Assembly: GCA_009773515.1 (NCBI GenBank)
Contig: WSXX01000021.1
Coordinates: 1-64,000 of the forward strand
Direction of reading: 5' to 3'
DNA length: 64,000 bases
Source: Bacteroidota bacterium
GTDB lineage: Bacteria > Bacteroidota > Bacteroidia > Bacteroidales > Lentimicrobiaceae
The first letter of the stretch is position 1. Every line of letters starts with the position of its first letter. Below are positions 18,889 to 27,504 of the stretch, one piece after another. The position numbers and the translations under genes are program-made. The notes below the pieces were generated by a model, which worked only from the letters and a program-made list of their open reading frames with translations, ran no database searches and had not been told where the DNA came from.

Positions 18889-20172
18889 ATGATTAAACTT
18901 TTACTACTGACTTTACTATCTGCTGTATATATTCACACAGCGGCTCAGGACACCATTACTGTGATGCATTACAACCTGCTGAATTATGGAAATTACACTT
19001 CCTACTGTACTTCAGCCAATAATAATCATGAACAAAAAGACCTCTATCTGAAGAGCATAGTAGATCATGTGAATCCTCAAATTTTAACTGTAAACGAAAT
19101 CAGCCAGTATGAATTTTATCACAATCAAATATTGAATCAGGTTTTTAACACAAATGGAGGAAATTATTTTCGCAAGGCTGCAATTACCAATATTGCCGGA
19201 TCGTATATCATCAACAGTCTGTTTTATGATTCGCGTAAGTTGGTTCTACATTCGCAGGCGGTGGCTCAATCATACATAAGAGACATCAATGTATATACAC
19301 TCTATTACAAACATGAATCACTTGCAGATGGCGACACCACGTTTATTCATTGCATTGTAGCACATTTGAAAGCCAGTTCAGGGAGCAGCAACGAACAGGC
19401 ACGCGCCACTATGGCCAATAATACCATGAACTGGCTAAAAAATAATATGAAACCCGGAAATTATCTGATGATGGGTGATTTCAATTTATACAAATCTGCC
19501 GAAGACGCTTATCAATATCTTGTGAACCCATTGCCGGTTAATCAGGCCTACAGGTTCTATGACCCGATTGACAGGCCGGGAAACTGGAGCAACAATTCAT
19601 CATTTTCTGATATTCACACACAGTCGGTATCTGCTTCAGGTAACGGATGCCAGGCCAGTGGCGGCATGGACGACAGGTTTGATTTTATACTGGCTTCAGA
19701 AAAGATAATGCAGGGCACAAATAATATTTCGTATATTCCAGAATCGTATAAAGCCCTTGGTCAGGATGGTAACCATTTTAATACATCAATCAATGCACCG
19801 CCTGAAAACACAACAGTTCCAGCTGATGTACTGAATGCGCTGGGCAATAACTCCGATCACCTTCCGGTAGTTCTGAAGTTAAGGATAAGCACGGGTCCCA
19901 CAGGCATTAAAAACAGATTCCCTGACATCTCAACTGCAGACATTCAATACGCCGGAGGAGAGCGATATTTGAGTATATATTCCCTTAAAGAACAACGGAT
20001 TAAAATTTCAATTATCGATATGACAGGTTGTGTAATAAACAGCAAGCAGGTGAGTCTTTCCAGCGGGAATAACAGTATAAAACTTGAAACAGAGAATCTT
20101 GCAAAAGGAATATATCTGTTAAATATCGCTGGCTTCAAAAACGAAAGTCTTACGTTAAAACTGATACCTTAA
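18889..20172 (+). CDS. Secreted endonuclease/exonuclease/phosphatase-family protein, T9SS-sorted
   Basis: This 427-residue protein has a signal peptide (about 1-19, ending AAQ) and an endonuclease/exonuclease/phosphatase fold. Motifs are ITVMHYNLLNYGNY, a catalytic Glu in ILTVNEIS, GDFNLY (metal/catalytic Asp-Asn) and NNSDHLPVVLKL (Asp-His pair). The last 80 residues form a T9SS type A sorting domain ending GIYLLNIAGFKNESLTLKLIP. It is probably an extracellular DNase or phosphodiesterase for nutrient scavenging. Its 3' end overlaps the convergent glycosyltransferase gene by 23 bases. Confidence 0.8.
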   Translation: MIKLLLLTLLSAVYIHTAAQDTITVMHYNLLNYGNYTSYCTSANNNHEQKDLYLKSIVDHVNPQILTVNEISQYEFYHNQILNQVFNTNGGNYFRKAAITNIAGSYIINSLFYDSRKLVLHSQAVAQSYIRDINVYTLYYKHESLADGDTTFIHCIVAHLKASSGSSNEQARATMANNTMNWLKNNMKPGNYLMMGDFNLYKSAEDAYQYLVNPLPVNQAYRFYDPIDRPGNWSNNSSFSDIHTQSVSASGNGCQASGGMDDRFDFILASEKIMQGTNNISYIPESYKALGQDGNHFNTSINAPPENTTVPADVLNALGNNSDHLPVVLKLRISTGPTGIKNRFPDISTADIQYAGGERYLSIYSLKEQRIKISIIDMTGCVINSKQVSLSSGNNSIKLETENLAKGIYLLNIAGFKNESLTLKLIP

Positions 20173-21358
20173 CCTCCATAGGGTTTAAGCCCCTGTTTTC
20201 TGAAACCTGCTTATTGGTTGCCAATTCTGCAATTTGCAGATACTGAGAGGCTCTGTCTTTTGCCGACCCGAATTTTTTCAATTGTTCTCTTCCTTTGGCA
20301 ATCAAGCGGGCACGTAAAAGAGGGTTTTCCGCCAATTGAATAATTTTTTCTGCAATATCTTCCGGGTTAAGAGGATCGAAATAATGGGCTGATTCGCCAC
20401 AAACATTTCTAGCAAATGACATATCGGAAGTAAGGATTGGCAGCCCCATTTTCATGGCTTCCGGGTATGAAGCGCTGAAACAATCAAGCAAAGATGGTAA
20501 AAACATAAAGTCGCACTGACTGTAGAGATAAGGGCATTCCTCCACTTTAATTTTGCGGGTAAAATGAACATAAGTTCTGTTGGCTGTGCCCAGATTCCGT
20601 AAATGCATGCGATGTATCGTCAATATAAATTTAATACGGAGTTCGGGTCTTTTAATCCTTAAATGATTAATTACTTCATTTATGACATTGAGATTTTTAA
20701 ATCTGTGATTCGGGGCTATAGTAACAAGACGGATTTCGTCTGATACCCTTGGGGGAAGTTTCACTCTGTCTGACCACCTTTCGGGATGGTTATAAATATC
20801 ACTAAAAGTATTTGAGACCTGAAAAATGCGTTTCGGATTAATAATCAACTGTTTAATCAGCCTTTGCCTGACTTCTTCGGTTTCGACAACAAGAATATCG
20901 ATATGCTGCATAAAAAACCTTGAACGTATTTCATTTATAATCCGCCGTTTCAATTTCTCATATGCCGGAATCACATCAAAATAAGGAGAATCAGAATAAA
21001 CAAAAGAAGGAATTGCAAATCCGGAAACATGTGGTGCCACAGGCCTCCAGAAAACAGGACCAAAGACAGAAAACACCACATCAGGGTGAATCACCCGTTC
21101 AAGCATTTGCATGCGTCTGAGTCTTTTGAAACTCATCCATTTTTGCATAATCCGGTCAGAGTATCCTGAATAAGCAATAAACGAGTAGAAAGTAAAGTTT
21201 GATGGAAATCTGTCCTTGCTTATTTGCTGTTCAATTTCAACAGAATAAAACACATGATACTCATTTTCAGGGAAATGAATCAATTCATTGATAAACGAAA
21301 TTGCAACCTGAAGTTGTCCTCCAATATGAATGTTTGATGCATTTATTATGAGTTTCAT
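20150..21358 (-). CDS. Family 4-type glycosyltransferase
   Basis: This 402-residue cytoplasmic enzyme has the GT-B fold of glycosyltransferase family 4 and probably transfers a nucleotide-sugar to a surface polysaccharide. The N-terminus MKLIINASNIHIGGQLQVAI contains the glycine loop. The C-terminal donor-binding domain includes RLVTIAPNHRFKNLNVI and LPSLLDCFSASYPEAMKMGLPI, with the E-x7-E-like region and HYFDPLNPEDIAEKI. The donor and acceptor cannot be told. It stands alone, not in a recognisable polysaccharide cluster, and its 3' end overlaps the convergent nuclease-like gene. Confidence 0.8.
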   Translation of the reverse strand: MKLIINASNIHIGGQLQVAISFINELIHFPENEYHVFYSVEIEQQISKDRFPSNFTFYSFIAYSGYSDRIMQKWMSFKRLRRMQMLERVIHPDVVFSVFGPVFWRPVAPHVSGFAIPSFVYSDSPYFDVIPAYEKLKRRIINEIRSRFFMQHIDILVVETEEVRQRLIKQLIINPKRIFQVSNTFSDIYNHPERWSDRVKLPPRVSDEIRLVTIAPNHRFKNLNVINEVINHLRIKRPELRIKFILTIHRMHLRNLGTANRTYVHFTRKIKVEECPYLYSQCDFMFLPSLLDCFSASYPEAMKMGLPILTSDMSFARNVCGESAHYFDPLNPEDIAEKIIQLAENPLLRARLIAKGREQLKKFGSAKDRASQYLQIAELATNKQVSENRGLNPMEVKVSVLT

Positions 21359-21503
21359 GTCAGGATAAACGGCAAATTTGAAATTAAGTTGATGTTAAAT
21401 TATTTCGAACCATTGTTGTCCGGGAAAAGTTTCAAATAATATTCCAAATAACTGATATTGTTGCTCTGTGGCAAAAGTTGTAGAACAATACCTTACTTTA
21501 CAA

Positions 21504-21637
21504 AATTGGCCACCAAAACACGATCCCGATAGCTATCGGGACACCAAAAATTACCAATTTAATTCATTCATTTTGTGTATTTTGGAGTCTTGGAGATTTG
21601 GTGGCAAGAATCTTTTCAATTTTCACCGGACAATAGT
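21504..21637 (+). repeat. Dispersed repeat, copy 2 (with inserted palindrome)
   Basis: This is the second copy of the repeat at 10371-10488, in inverted orientation relative to it. It contains an extra perfect 18-base palindrome TCCCGATAGCTATCGGGA at 21524-21541 that the first copy lacks. The 460-base gap 21359-21818 between the glycosyltransferase and cinA holds this repeat and no credible gene. Confidence 0.75.
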
Positions 21638-21818
21638 GATTTTGAACCTAAAGTGTAAAGTTAACACAATTTTTGCAAAAACGTCTCCCTCAGATAAAAA
21701 AAACTATCCAAAATTTTCTTTCAGAAAATTTTATCTCCGATAGTTAAAATAAAAATCATTCACTTTCCTGATCTGAGCAGATAAATCGATTATTTTGCAG
21801 TTTATAAACTCTTTTAAA

Positions 21819-23057
21819 ATGAAAGCTGAAATAATCACCATAGGAGATGAAATTCTGATAGGTCAGGTAATAGATACAAACTCGGCATGGATAGCTGAAC
21901 AACTGAACTTAACAGGCATAAAAGTCGCACAGATTACAAGCATCTCCGACCAGAGAGAGCACATTCTTAACGCGCTTGAAGAAGCATCAGGCAGGTCAGA
22001 AATCATTCTTATGACAGGAGGCTTAGGTCCAACCCGCGACGATATAACAAAGGAAACACTTTGCGAATATTTCGGCACCAGGCTGGTATTTAATCAGGAT
22101 GCATTTAATAACATTGAAAGGATTTTCAGATTGAGGGGATTTCAGATAACGCCGCTTAATCGCGCTCAGGCCGAAATTCCGGAAAACTGCAGCATGCTTT
22201 TAAATTCAAATGGCACAGCGCCTGGCATGTGGTTTGAAAAAGACGGCAGAATATATGTTTCAATGCCAGGTGTGCCTTTTGAAATGAAATCGCTGATGAC
22301 AGATTGTGTTTTACCACGGCTTAAAAACCTTAGCCCTGTTTCTATCTATCACCGTACTATCCTCACCCAGGGAGTTGGCGAATCGTTTCTGGCATCAATA
22401 ATTGAGAACTGGGAAACCAATCTTCCGGCACACATAAAGTTAGCTTATCTGCCTCAACCCGGAATTGTAAGGCTGAGGTTAAGTGCTTCAGGCCACAATC
22501 TGAACCTGCTTATGAATGAGGTAAATGAAAAGGTAAACGAATTGTACGGTTTAATTCCTCAATATATATTCGGTGAAGGTGAAGACACGTTGGAAAAGAT
22601 AGCAGGAGATCAATTAAAAAAACGCGGATATACACTTGCTACTGCTGAAAGCTGCACCGGAGGCTATATTGCACACCTGATTACAGGGATTGCAGGAAGT
22701 TCAGCGTATTTTAAGGGGTCTGTGGTTGCTTATTCCAATGAAATTAAAGAAAATATTCTCGGGGTTAAACCCGAAACCATTGAAAAATATGGAGCTGTAA
22801 GCGAACAAACCGTGCAGGAAATGGCTGATGGCATCATTGAAAAGTTCAGGGTTGACTGCGCCATTGCTGTTTCGGGCATTGCCGGGCCTGATGGAGGAAG
22901 CGATGAAAAACCTGTCGGCACAACATGGATCTGTGTGAAAACACCATTGGGCTCCATCACAAAAAAATTCACTTTTGGAGAGCACCGCGGCCGGAACATA
23001 CGCAGAGCCGCTTTGGCTGCTTTGGATTTGCTGCGTAAAAGTGACGGGGTGACTTGA
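21819..23057 (+). CDS. cinA: CinA-family nicotinamide-nucleotide amidohydrolase
   Basis: This 412-residue protein combines an N-terminal molybdopterin-binding-like domain (MKAEIITIGDEILIGQVIDTNS, MTGGLGPTRDDITKE) with ADP-ribose pyrophosphatase-type activity in known homologues, and a C-terminal PncC deamidase domain (LATAESCTGGYIAHLI, AVSGIAGPDGGSDEKPVGT). The PncC activity recycles NMN to nicotinate mononucleotide. The ATG at 21819 gives the family-typical start. The final residues SDGVT and the stop codon are written by a REP-like repeat that begins at 23041, so the natural C-terminus may have been altered by insertion. Confidence 0.92.
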   Translation: MKAEIITIGDEILIGQVIDTNSAWIAEQLNLTGIKVAQITSISDQREHILNALEEASGRSEIILMTGGLGPTRDDITKETLCEYFGTRLVFNQDAFNNIERIFRLRGFQITPLNRAQAEIPENCSMLLNSNGTAPGMWFEKDGRIYVSMPGVPFEMKSLMTDCVLPRLKNLSPVSIYHRTILTQGVGESFLASIIENWETNLPAHIKLAYLPQPGIVRLRLSASGHNLNLLMNEVNEKVNELYGLIPQYIFGEGEDTLEKIAGDQLKKRGYTLATAESCTGGYIAHLITGIAGSSAYFKGSVVAYSNEIKENILGVKPETIEKYGAVSEQTVQEMADGIIEKFRVDCAIAVSGIAGPDGGSDEKPVGTTWICVKTPLGSITKKFTFGEHRGRNIRRAALAALDLLRKSDGVT

Positions 23058-23162
23058 ATATAAGCTACTTTCGTAGCTTAGCGGGTGAATGAGTCACCCC
23101 GTCACTTTGAACGAAATATAAGCTACTTTCGTAGCTTAGTGGGTGAATAAGTCACCCCGTCG
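23041..23162. repeat. Two REP-like hairpin repeats between cinA and a RAYT gene
   Basis: Repeat A (23041-23105) is bounded by perfect 14-bp arms GTGACGGGGTGACT and AGTCACCCCGTCAC, with an inner hairpin AAGCTAC-TTTC-GTAGCTT. Repeat B (23114-23162) repeats the inner hairpin and right arm with three base changes and lacks the left arm. The repeats sit 31 bases from a REP-associated transposase gene, the usual arrangement for such families. Confidence 0.8.
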
Positions 23163-23192
23163 CTTTGACGAATATTAACCAAGATTATCATT

Positions 23193-23804
23193 ATGAATTT
23201 TCAACAAGGCAACTTATATCATATCTACAATCAAGGAAACAACAGACAAAAAATCTTCTTTAACAGGAGAAACTATCTATATTTCATAGAAAAAATCAAA
23301 ATCCATGTTGTTCCCTTTTCTGATGTTATTGCATGGTGTCTTATGCCAAATCATTTTCATTTGATGGTTGAAGTGAAGGAAACAATCCGACCTTCAATAA
23401 CAAATAATATGGAACGTGCTTCCAACACTACCCCGAAAACTAAAAGTTTGACATTTAATACCAGCATCGGAATAATGCTAAGATCATACACCAGAGCTAT
23501 TAACCTTCAAGAGAACCGAACCGGTTCATTATTTCGTGAAGAAACTAAAGCCATTTGCCTTAACCAAATTCAGGATAAATCCCCTACCTGGTTTTCTGTT
23601 GCAGGTGGAACCATCATAAATATTGATTCTCCTGATCTTCAATATCCGAATACTTGTTACAAATATATTCATGACAATCCTGTTAAGGCAGGAATGGTTA
23701 AAGAAGCAGCAGACTGGGAATTTTCATCTCATGGAGAGATATATGGTAATAGAGAACCAAAGTTGGTTGAAATTGAGAGCATTAAAAACTTAGAATTATT
23801 TTGA
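23193..23804 (+). CDS. REP-associated tyrosine transposase (Y1/IS200-like)
   Basis: This 203-residue protein belongs to the HUH single-strand transposases. It starts GNLYHIYNQGNNRQKIFF and has the metal-binding motif MPNHFHLMVEV (HFH near 53-55). A catalytic Tyr lies in MLRSYTRAIN (near 98), and the typical C-terminal block YIHDNPVKAGMVKEAADWEFSSH is present. Proteins of this type (RAYTs) process and spread REP hairpins; matching hairpins flank the gene upstream and occur again at 26559. The reading frame is complete, so the protein may be active. Confidence 0.88.
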   Translation: MNFQQGNLYHIYNQGNNRQKIFFNRRNYLYFIEKIKIHVVPFSDVIAWCLMPNHFHLMVEVKETIRPSITNNMERASNTTPKTKSLTFNTSIGIMLRSYTRAINLQENRTGSLFREETKAICLNQIQDKSPTWFSVAGGTIINIDSPDLQYPNTCYKYIHDNPVKAGMVKEAADWEFSSHGEIYGNREPKLVEIESIKNLELF

Positions 23805-23968
23805 TTTATGTAAGTGGTAATTGGTTAATCTATCAAAGCATAAGGGATATTGAACCAACTTTTTAATTTTTTTTATAATTATGATTCAATTCAATGAATC
23901 ATGCAAATCTTTTTTGCACATTTGCACCGGTCTGTCAACAGGCAATAATAATCTAAACTCATTCACAA

Positions 23969-26071
23969 ATGAAAAAAACCTTACAACTGATTGCGCTCGG
24001 TATTTTTATGGCAAGTAACCTGATGGCTCAGGATCTTGTTAGCACAGAACCGATGCTAAAAAATGCTATTCTGGAAGAATTCACCGGAATACACTGCACT
24101 TACTGCCCTGACGGACATGCAATTGCACAATCCATCCTTGATAATAATCCGGGACGTGCATTCGTTATTGCGCTTCACCAGGGATCGTTTGCATCTCCAT
24201 CGCCAGGCGAACCGGATTTCCGCACCCCTTTCGGAGATGCAATTGCCGGCCAGACCGGACTTACAGGCTATCCATCAGGAACTGTAAACCGTCATGTATT
24301 CAGCGGAAGCAATACCGCTTTGAATCGTGGTGCATGGGCAGGAGCCTGTGAGCAAATTATGCAGGAAATGTCTCCGGTAAATATTGGTATTTCATCAGCC
24401 TACGAAGCTGCAACCCGCGAACTAACCATTCAGGTTGAACTTTATTATACAGCAAATGCGCCCACTTCGAGCAACTTTATAAATATTGCCCTTATTCAGG
24501 ATAGCATTTACGGTCCTCAGACTGGCGGTGGTGCTGGCAGCAATTACCGTCACATGCACATGCTCAGACACATGGTTACCGGTCAGTGGGGCGACGAAGT
24601 TACCACAACAACTGAAGGAACTCTAGTAACAAGAACCTACACTTATACTGTTCCTGCTTCGTACATCAGCGTTCCCGCCATAGTTGAAAATATGAAGGTA
24701 GTTGCTTTTGTTACCGAAGGTCATCAGGAAATTTTAACCGGTGACGAAGTAGATGCCATCGGCGGCACCAATTTATATATTGGCCAGATGACCTCTGCTG
24801 ATCCCTATATTCAGCGGGGAGTGAACGGATTTGAAAATACTTTTAATCTGCAGGCAAACAGCAACATCGAAGGAAATCAAGCATTTGAATTCTCACTTGA
24901 AACTAAAAATTCTCCCGCTGACTGGCAGGTATCTTTTACAATTGACGATGAGGAATATACAACCTCAGCTATTGTTAACATTGATAAAAATACTCCCAAA
25001 CCTATTATGGTTAAAATTACTCCCGGATCAACCCCTGGGTTCCCGGAATTTATTTTAACAATGAAATCGGTTGAATTCTCCTCGGCTCCTGAAAAGCTTT
25101 TTACAACAATGGTTATTTCAGGCGTTACTGATCTTCTGGTAAATGGTACTGGTGGCCCGGAGACTGTTAATCATCAGGGCGTTTACCTCGCAGGACTTGC
25201 TGGTTCAGGAATTACCAGCTATACGGTGACAAATGCCAATGCAATGCGCGACATGATAAATGCCAATGCACATCAGGATGTATTTACCTGTTGGCTCAAT
25301 ATTGCATGGACTTTCCCTTCGCTAACCGATAGTCAGGCTGAAGCTGCAATGGACTTTATGGAAGCCGGTGGCAACATATTTATTGCCGGCCAAGATATAG
25401 GATGGGATATTATGAGCGGACAGGATGGTTCAAACGGAACGCCGGTAACTCAGAATTTCTATACCAATTACATGAACGCTGTGTATGTTGGTGACGGCTC
25501 ATCAGCAAACAACAGACTTAATGCAATAACCACCAACTCTGTTTTTGGCGGTGTTGCTCAAAGCAATATTGTTGACGTTTACGGTGGAAACATGTATCCC
25601 GAAGAAATAAATGCAGGCCCTGGTGCAGAAGTTATTTTCGATTACAATACTTCTGCAAAACATGCTGCTATAATGAATGATGCTCCTGAGTACCGTTCAA
25701 TATATTTTGGAATCGGACTTGAGATGCTCAGTAATGTAGCTGTCCGCAACGAAATCATCAGCCTGAGCCGTCAGTGGCTATCAGATGGTATGGTTGGCGT
25801 TGAATACAAAGAAGCCATGAGCGCTTTAACAAGTGGACAAAACTATCCAAATCCGGCTGTTGATTATACCTGGATCGCCGTTTCGGAAAATGCAGCTGGG
25901 GGAGTAATTGAGATTTACAACATAACAGGTAGCCGTGTAATTTCGCATTCAACAGGCTCCAGCCTTCTCAATCGGATTGATTTAAGCAATTTACCTGCAG
26001 GGGTTTACACTTACAGGGTTGTTGCAGGAAAGAATGTTTCAGCTGCAAAAAAACTGACGGTTGTTAAATAA
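23969..26071 (+). CDS. Omp28-like secreted protein with T9SS sorting domain
   Basis: This 700-residue protein has a signal peptide (about 1-20, ending LMAQ) and an Omp28/thioredoxin-like domain beginning ILEEFTGIHCTYCPDGHAIAQ, with a CxxC pair near residues 39-42 and GQTGLTGYPSGTVNRHVF. A middle region (about 400-600) contains FMEAGGNIFIAGQDIGWDI, a glutamine-amidotransferase-like fold of unknown role. The C-terminus (NYPNPAVDYTWIAV, GVYTYRVVAGKNVSAAKKLTVVK) is a T9SS type A sorting tail. It is probably exported to the cell surface. Omp28 relatives are known as surface proteins of Porphyromonas; the biochemical role is unclear. Confidence 0.8.
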   Translation: MKKTLQLIALGIFMASNLMAQDLVSTEPMLKNAILEEFTGIHCTYCPDGHAIAQSILDNNPGRAFVIALHQGSFASPSPGEPDFRTPFGDAIAGQTGLTGYPSGTVNRHVFSGSNTALNRGAWAGACEQIMQEMSPVNIGISSAYEAATRELTIQVELYYTANAPTSSNFINIALIQDSIYGPQTGGGAGSNYRHMHMLRHMVTGQWGDEVTTTTEGTLVTRTYTYTVPASYISVPAIVENMKVVAFVTEGHQEILTGDEVDAIGGTNLYIGQMTSADPYIQRGVNGFENTFNLQANSNIEGNQAFEFSLETKNSPADWQVSFTIDDEEYTTSAIVNIDKNTPKPIMVKITPGSTPGFPEFILTMKSVEFSSAPEKLFTTMVISGVTDLLVNGTGGPETVNHQGVYLAGLAGSGITSYTVTNANAMRDMINANAHQDVFTCWLNIAWTFPSLTDSQAEAAMDFMEAGGNIFIAGQDIGWDIMSGQDGSNGTPVTQNFYTNYMNAVYVGDGSSANNRLNAITTNSVFGGVAQSNIVDVYGGNMYPEEINAGPGAEVIFDYNTSAKHAAIMNDAPEYRSIYFGIGLEMLSNVAVRNEIISLSRQWLSDGMVGVEYKEAMSALTSGQNYPNPAVDYTWIAVSENAAGGVIEIYNITGSRVISHSTGSSLLNRIDLSNLPAGVYTYRVVAGKNVSAAKKLTVVK

Positions 26072-26080
26072 GTAGTAGCT

Positions 26081-26127
26081 TTTTAATATTATCGGGGTGA
26101 CTTTATGGCATCCCGATAATATTAAAA
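26081..26127. terminator. Long perfect inverted repeat, probable bidirectional terminator
   Basis: Arms TTTTAATATTATCGGG (26081-26096) and CCCGATAATATTAAAA (26112-26127) pair over 16 bp around a 15-base loop. The hairpin starts 10 bases after the Omp28-like gene stop and ends 24 bases before the next ATG. The A/T-rich base of the stem is unusual for a terminator. The loop begins with GTGACTT, part of the REP motif seen at 23041. Confidence 0.6.
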
Positions 26128-26151
26128 CAAAACCTTTTAAACTTTTCGCCC

Positions 26152-26532
26152 ATGAGCCCTGTCCTTATTGCCGGAGTTATCATTGTTAACCTTGCGCTAA
26201 TCGCATATTCTGTTGCCATAATTACCGAACAGCGAAAGAAAACAGTTAATGGATTTGTGTTGACTTTTCTTACAGCCGGTGTTATTCTTGATATAACAGC
26301 AACCGTCTGCATGATAATCGGTTCCTCAAATTCATTTATTACATTTCATGGACTTATAGGTTATCTGGCTTTGGCTGTAATGCTCATTGATGCTGTTTTG
26401 CTCTGGAAACTATGGCTCATAAAAAGAGAAGCTACCACAGTAAGCAAAAACCTGCATTTATATTCGCGATATGCCTACGCATGGTGGGTCATTGCTTACA
26501 TCACCGGCGCATTGATTGTTGCATTGGGGTAA
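26152..26532 (+). CDS. Small four-helix membrane protein (HsmA/TIGR03987-like)
   Basis: The 126-residue product is almost entirely hydrophobic, with four predicted membrane helices at about 3-22, 34-57, 62-85 and 105-125. Short charged loops are EQRKKTVNG and KLWLIKREATTVSKN. The layout and the sequence HLYSRYAYAWWVIAYITGA recall a conserved family annotated as TIGR03987/HsmA; the match is from memory and not certain. No function is known to me. It stands between a hairpin and a REP-like repeat with no evident operon partner. Confidence 0.55.
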   Translation: MSPVLIAGVIIVNLALIAYSVAIITEQRKKTVNGFVLTFLTAGVILDITATVCMIIGSSNSFITFHGLIGYLALAVMLIDAVLLWKLWLIKREATTVSKNLHLYSRYAYAWWVIAYITGALIVALG

Positions 26533-26558
26533 GCTGGTAGATTTTGCTCCAATAGTGT

Positions 26559-26598
26559 CGGGGTGACTTGATGAGATAGCGTACTTGAAGTCACCCCG
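26559..26598. repeat. Third REP-like hairpin
   Basis: Arms CGGGGTGACTT (26559-26569) and AAGTCACCCCG (26588-26598) share the core GGGGTGACTT of the REP repeats near 23041. The loop differs. It lies between two unrelated genes, consistent with dispersal by the RAYT. Confidence 0.65.
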
Positions 26599-26678
26599 TG
26601 ACTATGAAGTCAATCTGAACTTTAAGGATTATCATTTGTTTTTTGAGCACCCGGTTTCACACTCAATTCCCACGACTT

Positions 26679-27428
26679 ATGATTGCCGAGCACAATTCAA
26701 AACGATATCAACAACTTTATCTTATTTTATCGGCGGTATTTCTAACCAATGCGCTGGTAGCCGAGTTTGCCGGTGTTAAGATTTTTTCGCTGGAGAAACT
26801 GCTTGGCCTTATGCCCGCTCAACTTCCTTTCTTTGGCGGTCAGAAACTCGACCTCAACCTGAGCGTGGGTGTAGTCATCTGGCCATTGGTTTTTGTGGTT
26901 TCCGATCTTATAAACGAATATTTTGGCCGCGAAGGAGTCAGGAAAATAAGCTTTATAACCGCTGGTATGATTGCCTGGGCTTTTGTTATTGTACTGGCTG
27001 GCACTGAAGTCCCTCCCGCTGATTTCTGGCTCGGACTCAACAATACCGATCCTTCCGGAAATTCATTCGACATCAATTATGCTTACACCAGCATTTTCAG
27101 GGCAGGTATGGGTATTATTGTTGGTTCTTTGGCGGCGTTTCTGGTCAGTCAACTTATTGATGCTTATGCTTTCCATTATCTTAAGAAACTTACCGGCAGC
27201 AAAAAACTATGGCTTCGGGCGACCGGCTCCACAGTAATTTCGCAACTGATCGATAGCTTCGTTATTCTATTTATCGCCTTTTACCTCCTCGGAAACTGGC
27301 GTATGGAGCAGGTGCTGCAGGTTGGACTGGTTCAATACACTTACAAAGTATCGCTGGCAATACTTCTTACACCGGTGATTTACCTTGCACATTGGGTAAT
27401 TGATGGGTATCTGGGAAAGAGACGCTGA
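26679..27428 (+). CDS. Queuosine-precursor transporter (YhhQ/VUT family)
   Basis: This 249-residue inner-membrane protein resembles the Vut_1/YhhQ family, which imports queuosine precursors such as preQ0 or preQ1 for tRNA modification. About six membrane segments are visible. Family-like stretches include LVAEFAGVKIFS, WPLVFVVSDLINEYFGREGVRKISF and FLVSQLIDAYAFHYLKKLTG. The RATGSTVISQLIDSFVILFIAFYL region is close to the family signature. The ATG at 26679 is preferred over an in-frame TTG at 26643. The gene stands alone, convergent with the amylase-family gene. Confidence 0.8.
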   Translation: MIAEHNSKRYQQLYLILSAVFLTNALVAEFAGVKIFSLEKLLGLMPAQLPFFGGQKLDLNLSVGVVIWPLVFVVSDLINEYFGREGVRKISFITAGMIAWAFVIVLAGTEVPPADFWLGLNNTDPSGNSFDINYAYTSIFRAGMGIIVGSLAAFLVSQLIDAYAFHYLKKLTGSKKLWLRATGSTVISQLIDSFVILFIAFYLLGNWRMEQVLQVGLVQYTYKVSLAILLTPVIYLAHWVIDGYLGKRR

Positions 27429-27504
27429 TAATTTACGGAACAGCAAAGTGCACATTTACAGGTATTTTCAGCAAACCTTGATTCTTCCTCCGGGCTTCAA
27501 AATT

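Noticed and set aside
21468-21743. Reading frame of 91 codons upstream of cinA
   Set aside because: It consists mostly of the dispersed repeat and a palindrome, with no family resemblance.
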